64,000 bases of DNA from Loktanella sp. IMCC34160. Lineage in GTDB: Bacteria > Pseudomonadota > Alphaproteobacteria > Rhodobacterales > Rhodobacteraceae. The DNA lies in the NCBI RefSeq assembly GCF_004145845.1, contig NZ_SELP01000008.1, forward strand, positions 62,001-126,000. Reading direction: 5' to 3'. Below the pieces are notes generated by a model that saw only the letters and a program-made list of their open reading frames with translations, made no database searches and was not told the origin of the DNA. A program made the translations under genes and the position numbers. Below are positions 34,745 through 42,215 of this stretch, piece by piece (the stretch's first letter is position 1; every line of letters begins with the position of its first letter).

Positions 34745-35539
34745 GTGAAACCAATTGTCTTTCTTCATCTCCCGAAGACTGCGGGGCAAACGATCCACCA
34801 TGCCCTTGGCACCATCTGTGGCGAAGAGAAGATTGCGCCGTTCCGGCTTCAGTCGCAGGTATCCGGCCCCACCAGCTTTCCGCGGGGATATATCCTGCAC
34901 TCCGGCCATCTGCATTGGGACGGGCTCGAGGCGATGCTGCCACAGCCCTTTTCCTTCTCGGTGATCCGCGATCCCAAAGAGCGCTTTGCCTCCTTCTATT
35001 TCTACATGCGCAAGAAGATCCGGGATCAGGTCGCCAGCGGCAACCCGGTCCGCAACCACGGCATTCACGCGGCCCTGACCGAGCCGGTGGAATGCTTCTT
35101 CTTCAATCAGGACGATGACCTTTCCGTCCGTATTCGTCTGGCCTGGGCAAACCGGACCCTGACCTATTTTGCCCTGCGCAAACTCGAGCGCCGGAAAGAG
35201 GACCAGCGTCTTGAACTGGACGATCTGGTAACGGCGGCCCTGTTGAACGCCGAACAGCTCTCGGCGATCTACGATTTCGAAGATCTGTCGCCGTTGGAGG
35301 CGGATATCGAACAGCTTTGGGGGCAACGCCCGGACATCGTCGGCCAGAACACCAACAGGGGTCCGCTCACGCAGGGTGTATCGCGATGGGCCAGCCTGTT
35401 GGATGAACTTGGGTCCGACCGGCTGGCACGGGGGATGGAAAGTTTTGTCGACGAGGACGAGATATTCCTCGGCAAGCTGCGGGCGCAGGGCGATGGCAGC
35501 GACGGCAGGATAACCGGTTCGGGCGTCGCGACCTCCTAG
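34745..35539 (+). CDS. Sulfotransferase family 2 protein
   Basis: A 264-residue sulfotransferase of the carbohydrate type. The PAPS 5'-phosphosulfate loop is LPKTAGQTI near the N-terminus and the 3'-phosphate motif is VIRDPKERFASFYFYMR at about residues 75-91. It would move sulfate from PAPS onto a polysaccharide or lipid-linked sugar. The start is taken as the GTG at 34745, directly before KPIVFLHLPKTAG, with GGAAGGG upstream; the open frame reaches further upstream through unlikely sequence. The gene converges on a second sulfotransferase, with both stops sharing CTAG (35536-35539). Confidence 0.78.
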   Translation: MKPIVFLHLPKTAGQTIHHALGTICGEEKIAPFRLQSQVSGPTSFPRGYILHSGHLHWDGLEAMLPQPFSFSVIRDPKERFASFYFYMRKKIRDQVASGNPVRNHGIHAALTEPVECFFFNQDDDLSVRIRLAWANRTLTYFALRKLERRKEDQRLELDDLVTAALLNAEQLSAIYDFEDLSPLEADIEQLWGQRPDIVGQNTNRGPLTQGVSRWASLLDELGSDRLARGMESFVDEDEIFLGKLRAQGDGSDGRITGSGVATS

Positions 35540-36489
35540 GGCGCGATATCAAGCGCGCGAAGAAAGTCCCGGATACGGCGAATCCGTTCCTGAACGGTCT
35601 CGATGCCGATGGGCGTTGCCTTCTCAAAGCGGTCATCATCCAGAAGCCCAAGCTCCGCCGCGCCCTGTAAATTGCTGATCGGGGCGGTCAGACGGTCGCG
35701 GATGGTCGTGAAATGAGGCCCGGCCAACAGGCCAAAAGCCTTGTCTTCCGGGCGCGAAGTTTCACCCAAGGCGCGCAGGATTGCCGCATGTTGCACCACG
35801 GTTCGCGGCGCGTTGTTCAGGACGGCCAGCGCGGCGATGGTCAGATCGTCGGGGCTGACATTGGAATGCTTCTGGTCAGCGGGCAGACGGTCCGGGTCCG
35901 CCCCGATCGTGGTCAGAAGATCGCGGACGATCCCCCCTTTGGCGCCTCGGAAGGACCGGACGTTGATCGCGTCCCGACCATAAACCTCTGCCCAACGGTC
36001 GATGACGACAGTGTAATCCACGACCCTGTCGTAATTCAGCGCATCCATGAACTCGGCCACGCCCATCGAACAGCGCGATTCAGAGCTTTTCACATGCTGC
36101 TTGTAACCCGAAAGAAACCGGTCCAGCGGCGCGCGAAAATAGGCGATGACCTCGACCTGCCGCGCAGGAAGGAGGGTGGCCAGCTTCTGGATCTGATTGA
36201 CCTTCAGGAACCGGAAGTTCTCGCTCGACAGGAACACGGTCGCCCCGTCGAACCGGTCCTGCCAGATCGGCGCAACGGTTTCGAGATCGAATTTCGTGCG
36301 TGGCGGCTTGCCCCGAGGCTGGGAAAGCCAGGTCTGCAAGGCATGGTGCCCGGTCGTCGTGATGGCGCCATCGTCGGGATAGTTGATCCCCTGCCGGGCC
36401 AACCCCTCGCGCTGGGCAAAACAATAGTCCTGAATCGACGTCGTGCCGGTCTTGTGGTCGCCAATATGCAGGATCAGCCGATCAAGCAT
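35536..36489 (-). CDS. Sulfotransferase-like protein
   Basis: A 317-residue P-loop protein. HIGDHKTGTTSIQ (residues 8-20) is a 5'-phosphosulfate loop and YFRAPLDRFLSGYKQHVK (about 116-133) is the 3'-phosphate region with the Arg and Ser expected for PAPS binding. The rest is poorly conserved. It is the last gene of the minus-strand glycan run, 15 bases after the three-enzyme fusion gene, which points to decoration of the same polymer. Overlaps the convergent sulfotransferase by four bases. Confidence 0.72.
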   Translation of the reverse strand: MLDRLILHIGDHKTGTTSIQDYCFAQREGLARQGINYPDDGAITTTGHHALQTWLSQPRGKPPRTKFDLETVAPIWQDRFDGATVFLSSENFRFLKVNQIQKLATLLPARQVEVIAYFRAPLDRFLSGYKQHVKSSESRCSMGVAEFMDALNYDRVVDYTVVIDRWAEVYGRDAINVRSFRGAKGGIVRDLLTTIGADPDRLPADQKHSNVSPDDLTIAALAVLNNAPRTVVQHAAILRALGETSRPEDKAFGLLAGPHFTTIRDRLTAPISNLQGAAELGLLDDDRFEKATPIGIETVQERIRRIRDFLRALDIAP

Positions 36490-36504
36490 GTCTTGCCCCG
36501 AACA

Positions 36505-38952
36505 TCAGATTTCCAAGCCTTCCTTGGAACCATAGCGCGTGTAATGGGCAGCGGCACTGTCAAACGCGTTGATGCTCGCTTTGCGAAGACGGGGGTTGCG
36601 GCCGATATAGCCCGAATAGGTAAACCCGGTCGGCAGGTCATAGTCGGTCGGGCGGCCCTCGGCCTGACCGTATTTCAGATAGTGCTGGATCGCCTCGACC
36701 TCGGTTACCCGTTCGGCCTTGATCACATCCCGGTTCAGGAACAGGTAGCGCCGCCAATCGAACCCTTTCGGAACATCCTTGAACTCGGTCTTCCGGTCGA
36801 TCCAATCGGCGAAAAGCCCGACGTTCATCCGCAGGATGCGCGGATATTCCTCTGCCGGGGCACCGTGAATGAAGATGCGCTTCCAGAATGCAAACATCCG
36901 CATGAAATCGGGATGGTCGATGATCGGCCCATCCATATGTTTGTTTGTATAGGGCAGGGACAGGCCCCAGACCGCATCGGCATTGATCTCGATACAGCGG
37001 CGATAGAAATCGAAGACCTCTGGCCCAATCGGATTGCGGTAGAAGTATTTCCAGGCGGGCAGCATCGCGCGCTTGAAGCCCAGCCGCATGGCTTCGGTGA
37101 AGTCCTCGACCGAATAGCACTGGATCACGGTCTGCTCGATCTCGCCGTGTTCCTCGATAATCCGCCGAAGTTCCTGCGCGACCGACTTATAGGCATCCTT
37201 GGTCGGCTTGATGTCGCAAACAAGGGCCTTGCCGGCGCGTGTGGCGCGGCGAACGACCTCTTCGGCGCCAATCGGGGTCAAGGTGCCGTCGAAACGGGTT
37301 TCAAGGAAATCGGCAACTTTCGTATCGGCGAACCCGGTCTCTAGCCCGTAACGGGGTTCAAATGTGTCATGGGCGACGATTAGTCCGTCCTTGCCCATGC
37401 AGAAATCCATCTCGACGATGTTCGCGACATCCAGCGCCGCCTCCATCGCTTCGCGACTGTTCGAGGCGTGAAGGCCGTTGAAATTCCCGCCGCCGTGGCC
37501 AATCAGCCGGTTCTTTGCGAAAAACAGATTGCGTCGATGGCGCGGGGTCCGGGGGCGTTCGGGCGCGGGGCTGACCCCGGCCAGCGGCGGTTGCCGCTTT
37601 TCCTCGCAGGTCAGGGTGATCTGGTCGGCAATCGCGTTGGTTGCCTCTGTGGTGATGTAGGTCCCGGCAAGGATCCGGTCGCGGCAGTCCGACATCATGG
37701 CAAGCGTCGCCGCGTTGCCCGACGTCGCGCGCGTGATGGCATCGACAAGCCCCTCAGGGCGGCACGGCAGCCCCCCGCAGAAGTGTTCGGCGGTTCCGGC
37801 TGACAGTGGCAGGTCGAACAACACCGCCGTGTTGTCCGGGTATTCCTTGAGCAGAAGCTGCACGACAGGTTTGCCCAGCGCCGCGGCCTCGTAGATCGTC
37901 GACGACAGATCCGAGACGACGACATCGGCGTGTTTCATCAATTCGGTGGTGATCCCGTTGATGTTGCGGACGGTGTTCAGGCGGTCCATCGGCAGATGCG
38001 CGGTTTCCGGATGGAAAGACGCAACATGGTTGTCGACTTTCTGCATTTCCTCGATTGCAAGGATCATGTCGTCATTGGCGGTGATATGCCATGTCGGCGC
38101 GAACAGGACGATTGGCTTTGCCGGGTCCAGCTTGGCCTGGGCGCAGACCTCTGCCCGTGTCATCTTTGGGTCGGACAACAGATCTTCGGACTTGATAAAG
38201 CCCGCGGCCCGCGCCTTGCCCAGGGTCTCGTCCCCGTCAAAGATCGCTTGCAGGGCGCGCACATGGTCCGGGCCGGCGGTCAGGATCACGTCGAAGAAAT
38301 CGAACCGTTCCCGCGACCCAAGGAACCATTTCAGATGGCTGGCGCCGTGGTCGATCAGCACCCGCTTGTTCCGGTCATATTCGGGAAAAGGCGGGTTGAT
38401 GGGTTTGTTGAAATAGACAAGGACGTCCGCGTCGATCTTGCGCGGCAGCGCGTTCTCCTTGGTCAGGATCGGGGCCACGTTGCGCGCGGTAAGCTGGTTC
38501 ACGATGGTCAGAGCGCAGTCCATGTGCTTGTCCAGATAGGTGTCGCCGAACAGGGCCCGGCCGCAGCGTGCCATCTGCTTGATCTCGGTCTTGATCAGGG
38601 TCGAGGAGATCCCCTCGGTCCGGGGCAGGTAGCGGACATCGCAGCTGACCCAATCGAACTTGCCGGCCCAGTCGTCTCCCATGACAAGAAGGTCGGCGTC
38701 GTATCGTTTGACGTAGTCGTCCTTCAGTTCCAGCGACTCTTCCAGAAACACCTCGTCCACGTACTTCAGGTCCGCCACATAGGCGAGCCGCTGCGCCTCG
38801 GGAAAGACGGTCCGCTTGCCCTTGCGGTCATTCAACTGGTCGCTGGAAACCCCGACGATCAGGTAGTCACCTTCGGCCCGCGCGCGTTGCAGAATGCGCA
38901 GGTGTCCTTCGTGCAGCAGGTCGAAGGTGCCGAACGTGATGACTTTCTTCAT
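36505..38952 (-). CDS. Three-enzyme fusion: glycerol-3-P cytidylyltransferase, CDP-glycerol glycerophosphotransferase, GDPD-like domain, C-terminal repeats
   Basis: An 815-residue protein with four parts. Residues 1-130 are a TagD-type cytidylyltransferase (GTFDLLHEGHL with HEGH at 14-17, RTEGISST at 111-118), making CDP-glycerol. Residues 140-450 match TagB/TagF glycerophosphotransferases (HG at 202-203, FAPTW 284-288, HPE 314-316, SDLSST 347-352). Residues 482-720 match glycerophosphodiester phosphodiesterases (H486, E514 and D516 in EMD, HD at 528-529). Residues 731-815 hold two copies of a repeat ending HYLKYGQAEGR. Substrate making, polymerisation and possible editing are thus on one chain. 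AAGGGG precedes the ATG. No signal peptide, so it should act in the cytoplasm or at the inner face of the membrane. Confidence 0.85.
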   Translation of the reverse strand: MKKVITFGTFDLLHEGHLRILQRARAEGDYLIVGVSSDQLNDRKGKRTVFPEAQRLAYVADLKYVDEVFLEESLELKDDYVKRYDADLLVMGDDWAGKFDWVSCDVRYLPRTEGISSTLIKTEIKQMARCGRALFGDTYLDKHMDCALTIVNQLTARNVAPILTKENALPRKIDADVLVYFNKPINPPFPEYDRNKRVLIDHGASHLKWFLGSRERFDFFDVILTAGPDHVRALQAIFDGDETLGKARAAGFIKSEDLLSDPKMTRAEVCAQAKLDPAKPIVLFAPTWHITANDDMILAIEEMQKVDNHVASFHPETAHLPMDRLNTVRNINGITTELMKHADVVVSDLSSTIYEAAALGKPVVQLLLKEYPDNTAVLFDLPLSAGTAEHFCGGLPCRPEGLVDAITRATSGNAATLAMMSDCRDRILAGTYITTEATNAIADQITLTCEEKRQPPLAGVSPAPERPRTPRHRRNLFFAKNRLIGHGGGNFNGLHASNSREAMEAALDVANIVEMDFCMGKDGLIVAHDTFEPRYGLETGFADTKVADFLETRFDGTLTPIGAEEVVRRATRAGKALVCDIKPTKDAYKSVAQELRRIIEEHGEIEQTVIQCYSVEDFTEAMRLGFKRAMLPAWKYFYRNPIGPEVFDFYRRCIEINADAVWGLSLPYTNKHMDGPIIDHPDFMRMFAFWKRIFIHGAPAEEYPRILRMNVGLFADWIDRKTEFKDVPKGFDWRRYLFLNRDVIKAERVTEVEAIQHYLKYGQAEGRPTDYDLPTGFTYSGYIGRNPRLRKASINAFDSAAAHYTRYGSKEGLEI

Positions 38953-38977
38953 TAAATCGCCCCTTCGGACCAAGCCG

Positions 38978-39940
38978 TCAGATCTGCCATTCTTCGCCCC
39001 AGAAGTCCTGCCATTTGGTTCCCGCGTGACGCGAAATGACGGTTTTGGTTGCATTGATCCACTTGTCGTCCTTCCGGTCGGGTTCGGCGGTCGCGAAAAC
39101 ACTTTGGGTCGTATTCAGCCCCCCCTCGACCGTCTGATAGAAGTTGTAAAATCCGATGAGGCGATCGCGGTGAAGGCCACTGAACGGATGATGGGCGGCA
39201 ATGGCAAGCAGCACATCGAAATCTTCGAGGCGCTCAAGGGACTCGTCATAGCGCAATAGCGACTGGTCGATGCGGCCTGTATGGAACATGTAGCTGTGCA
39301 ACGGCAGGAAGTTTCCGCGCAGCAGGTCTCGCTTGGTCTTCTGGCTGATATGGAAGACGTCTTTGACGTTGCGAAGATAGGTCTGTCCGTCGTCGTAGTA
39401 GACATCGGCGCAGTGGATATCCGCGTAGGAGACCGCGAAATCCGCCATCAGAAGCGGTTCAACAAGCACCTGTAGGGCATGCTGGAACCAGATGTCATCG
39501 AAATCAATGAAGCAAAGGAACTCTGCCATCCGCTGGGCATAGTGCCGCTCGACGATCCGGTTCAACAGCCGGGACCGCAGGTCCGCCCGCTTGGGGTTTG
39601 GCAAGCTGTCAATTTCGATCGTAAAGCCCGAACCGTCGAGGGCCGCGAGCGCGGCTGCCCGGCAGGTTGCTTGCTCGGGTTTGGAGAAACCCTGAAGCGC
39701 AAGGTGAACATGAACCCGCACACCAGCCTGCGCGGCAATGCTTTGCAGGCAGCGTTCAAGCAGCGCCATCTTGCCGAAGTCGTGAAACCGCACGCCAACG
39801 GTAATCAGCGGCAAATTCGGGTCATGCACCGGCCCCGATGCATGCAAAATGTCCTGACCCGATTTCTTGGCGGGCCCTTTCGCGGCGCGGTCTTCTACAC
39901 GCGCTGAACGTTTGGTGGATGCAGGTCGTTTCATGCGCAT
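38978..39940 (-). CDS. Family 2-type glycosyltransferase
   Basis: A 320-residue protein. Residues 1-40 are basic and probably disordered (MRMKRPASTKRSARVED). The GT-A domain starts at PLITVGVRFHDFGK, and FLCFIDFDDIW (about residue 175) carries the DxD-like metal/nucleotide-sugar motif. The Ser/Thr-containing acceptor region is not identifiable. ATG at 39940 follows GAGGGTGGG. It begins seven bases after the repeat-containing glycosyltransferase and ends 25 bases before the fusion gene, so these are cotranscribed. Confidence 0.72.
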   Translation of the reverse strand: MRMKRPASTKRSARVEDRAAKGPAKKSGQDILHASGPVHDPNLPLITVGVRFHDFGKMALLERCLQSIAAQAGVRVHVHLALQGFSKPEQATCRAAALAALDGSGFTIEIDSLPNPKRADLRSRLLNRIVERHYAQRMAEFLCFIDFDDIWFQHALQVLVEPLLMADFAVSYADIHCADVYYDDGQTYLRNVKDVFHISQKTKRDLLRGNFLPLHSYMFHTGRIDQSLLRYDESLERLEDFDVLLAIAAHHPFSGLHRDRLIGFYNFYQTVEGGLNTTQSVFATAEPDRKDDKWINATKTVISRHAGTKWQDFWGEEWQI

Positions 39941-39947
39941 CCCACCC

Positions 39948-41765
39948 TCAATGGTTCCAAAACCGGGAGTGCGCAAAGCGCTCCTGACGCATCAGATCGG
40001 CGATCTGACCCGGAATATCCGGAACGGTTTCGGGTGGCGAAGGCAAATCAACGATGTCGAAACCCCGGCGCAGCATTTCCGACCGGATCAGGCGGGCGCG
40101 CTGCACGTTGCCCCATTTCATGCAGAGATACCAAGTCCCGACCATCATTCGCCCCGCACGCCAGTTTTCCGGCGTGTGTAGTCGTCCGCTCGTATCGTGA
40201 TAGTAACGGCCCCTGGGCGAGACATACAACCGCACGCCAGCCATCCTTGCCCGGAACGACAGGTCAGTGTCCTCGCAATACATCGGGAACGCCGGGTCGA
40301 AGCCGCCGGTTCTGCCATAGGCTTCCGCGTCCAGAAGAAAGGCCGCCCCCGAAACCCACTCGGTTTCGCCGGTGACCGGGTGATACCATTTGGGGTGGGA
40401 AACTGGTTCGCAATCCATCTCGATCAGGGCGGGATGTTCCTTTGCGACGGCGAACTTCAGGACCTGCTCGACCGCGTTCGGCAGCAGGTATCCGTCCGGA
40501 TTCAGGCCAAGGTAGTGTGTCGCGCCCGTGGCAAAGCCATGTTCCATCAGCCCGTTGTGACCAATTGCAAAGCCGGGATTGTCGGGATGCTGTTCGATGT
40601 GAAGCCCCACGTCCGGGCACAATCCTGCGATCCAGTCCAGATCCGATCGTTCGGGGGAATTGTCGAAGATGCAAAGCGTGGTGCGGAATGGGCGCTGGGC
40701 GGCGTTGGACTGCACGGACCGCACGAGGCGCTCGACCTCCTCCCGAGGATTGCGGAACAGCACCACGCCAATCGCGAGGGCCACGGAGGACAGATCTGCG
40801 GCAACCTCGCGCTTTGGTCGGTCAAGTCGCAGTCCGGTGAAACCTGTGGCCGCGAAAGGCCCATCCTGCGCTATCAGCAATTCGTAGTCGTTGACGTAGC
40901 TATCCACCGGGACCAGCAACCGGTGAAGGTGCTGCCCGTTGCGCAACCGGTTCTGGAACAGCCCATCGTGGAAAAGATGGGCAACCGGATGGTGCGGGGA
41001 CTGGCCCAGCACATCGTGCTGCGCCGTCGAATAGGCATGGACGTCAAATTGGAAAAGTTCGGCAAGGGCGTCTTCGCCCTGGCCAAGTGCGGCCCGGATC
41101 TCTGCCAGACTCGCCGGTCGCCGCAACAGCGGGTTGTGAAAGATCTGACCATTCAGGTGATTGGCCAGTTCGGTGAGGGTCATGTCGGCAATGTTGTCGT
41201 TTCGAGCAACATAGCGCATGAGCGTGAACGGGTTCGGGTCCCGGCGTTCCCGCCAACCGAACGTCGCGAAATGCAGAACCGGGTCAATCGCCGCATCCAG
41301 ATCGCGATAGCGGTAGCGATAGAACGCAGGGTCGACGATCCGGGCCACAAGCGCCCGTTCAGTGGCCGTGGGGCCGCGCGGAATTCTGCCTTCGGCAATG
41401 CCGTCATTCAGGTAGTGGAGAAAGGGATTGCCGTCAGCGGCCCGGACATCCGCATAATTGGCCAGATAGAACTCCGGATCGAAATCCCGGTTCGGGCTCC
41501 GCCCATCTTTCCAGCCTTCTGTCAGGTAATGCGCCAGAAGGTCGTCGATTGCAGTTTCAGATTGGGCGGGGTCCGATTTTGCGTAATGCTCCGGATCAAA
41601 GTGCGGTTTGACCAACGCGATCAAGGCTTCATCCAGTGCCTCCGAAGACACTGGTTCGCCCTCTTGCTCGGTCAGGATTTCTGCAGACGGGTCAACGGCC
41701 TCGCTGTCCGCCTCTTCCGCTGAAGCGAACTTTCTCTCACGTCGCTTGAAAAAGGAGAGCCGCAC
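39948..41765 (-). CDS. Rhamnosyltransferase-like GT2 glycosyltransferase with N-terminal repeats
   Basis: A 605-residue protein. Residues 50-290 contain at least four copies of a repeat of about 45 residues with the pattern FDPEFYLANYADV...HYLNDGIAEGR, a motif often attached to capsule and S-layer glycan enzymes. Residues 315-590 are a GT2 domain of the rhamnosyltransferase type (VVLFRNPREEVERLV, LNPDGYLLP, MYCEDTDLSFRARMAG with the catalytic acidic pair). The start is a GTG at 41765 with a weak ribosome site; a promoter candidate lies just upstream. The same repeat occurs at the C-terminus of the fusion protein two genes downstream. Confidence 0.78.
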   Translation of the reverse strand: MRLSFFKRRERKFASAEEADSEAVDPSAEILTEQEGEPVSSEALDEALIALVKPHFDPEHYAKSDPAQSETAIDDLLAHYLTEGWKDGRSPNRDFDPEFYLANYADVRAADGNPFLHYLNDGIAEGRIPRGPTATERALVARIVDPAFYRYRYRDLDAAIDPVLHFATFGWRERRDPNPFTLMRYVARNDNIADMTLTELANHLNGQIFHNPLLRRPASLAEIRAALGQGEDALAELFQFDVHAYSTAQHDVLGQSPHHPVAHLFHDGLFQNRLRNGQHLHRLLVPVDSYVNDYELLIAQDGPFAATGFTGLRLDRPKREVAADLSSVALAIGVVLFRNPREEVERLVRSVQSNAAQRPFRTTLCIFDNSPERSDLDWIAGLCPDVGLHIEQHPDNPGFAIGHNGLMEHGFATGATHYLGLNPDGYLLPNAVEQVLKFAVAKEHPALIEMDCEPVSHPKWYHPVTGETEWVSGAAFLLDAEAYGRTGGFDPAFPMYCEDTDLSFRARMAGVRLYVSPRGRYYHDTSGRLHTPENWRAGRMMVGTWYLCMKWGNVQRARLIRSEMLRRGFDIVDLPSPPETVPDIPGQIADLMRQERFAHSRFWNH

Positions 41766-41798
41766 CGCTTTCGTCCCTGAAACCCATTCTGGGGGTCA

Positions 41799-41827
41799 GC
41801 GATATGCCACAGGCGCTTTCATGTCTA
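41799..41827 (-). promoter_or_regulatory. Candidate promoter for the glycan operon
   Basis: On the minus strand TAGACA (41827-41822) and TATCGC (41804-41799) are 17 bases apart, in the 122-base gap between the phage-type genes and the first glycosyltransferase. The -35 box is one base from consensus; the -10 box is weak. Confidence 0.4.
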
Positions 41828-41887
41828 CCCGCGCAAGGAGGGAAAACCCGGCGGACTTCCCCTCACGCGGGAGTTGCAAAGGCCATA

Positions 41888-42181
41888 TCAGAATGGCGGC
41901 AGGTCCACCGGACCGTCCGACGCAACGATCAAGGCTTCGGGATAGCGCGTTTCGTCCCCGGCCGTTGGTCCATGGGGCAGGATCAGCCGAAAGAACAATT
42001 GCCCCCCTTCGCGGCGCACGGAAGAGGCAAGCCACTTGCAGTCAAACCAATCAAGGTCTTTCGTTTCACCCTCTGCGACACTCGACAGATCAAGCGGTTC
42101 GCCGTTCAGGATCAGCGTCTCGCCAAGTTTCTCGACGGTCAGGGGTTCATTGTGGCGCACCGGGGCCAGTTCGATATGCAT
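41888..42181 (-). CDS. Small phage-tail-associated protein
   Basis: A 97-residue protein. The opening MHIELAPVRHNEPLTVEKLG, the central LILNGEPLDLSSV and FRLILPHGP near the end match a small family found beside tail-fibre genes in many phages and prophages, typically starting with an L/SPxRxDxxL pattern and containing LTVNGExFDFSxL. I know no function; a tail-fibre assembly or chaperone role is a guess. AGGAA precedes the ATG. It lies 34 bases after the DUF2793 gene on the same strand. Confidence 0.65.
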   Translation of the reverse strand: MHIELAPVRHNEPLTVEKLGETLILNGEPLDLSSVAEGETKDLDWFDCKWLASSVRREGGQLFFRLILPHGPTAGDETRYPEALIVASDGPVDLPPF

Positions 42182-42215
42182 TTCCTAGGGTCCTTTCTGT
42201 TCGCCGCCGCAGGTC

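Noticed and set aside
35713-37344. Plus-strand frame of 543 codons inside the glycan region
   Set aside because: Opposes the fusion enzyme and sulfotransferase, whose catalytic motifs are intact. Composition is shadow-like.
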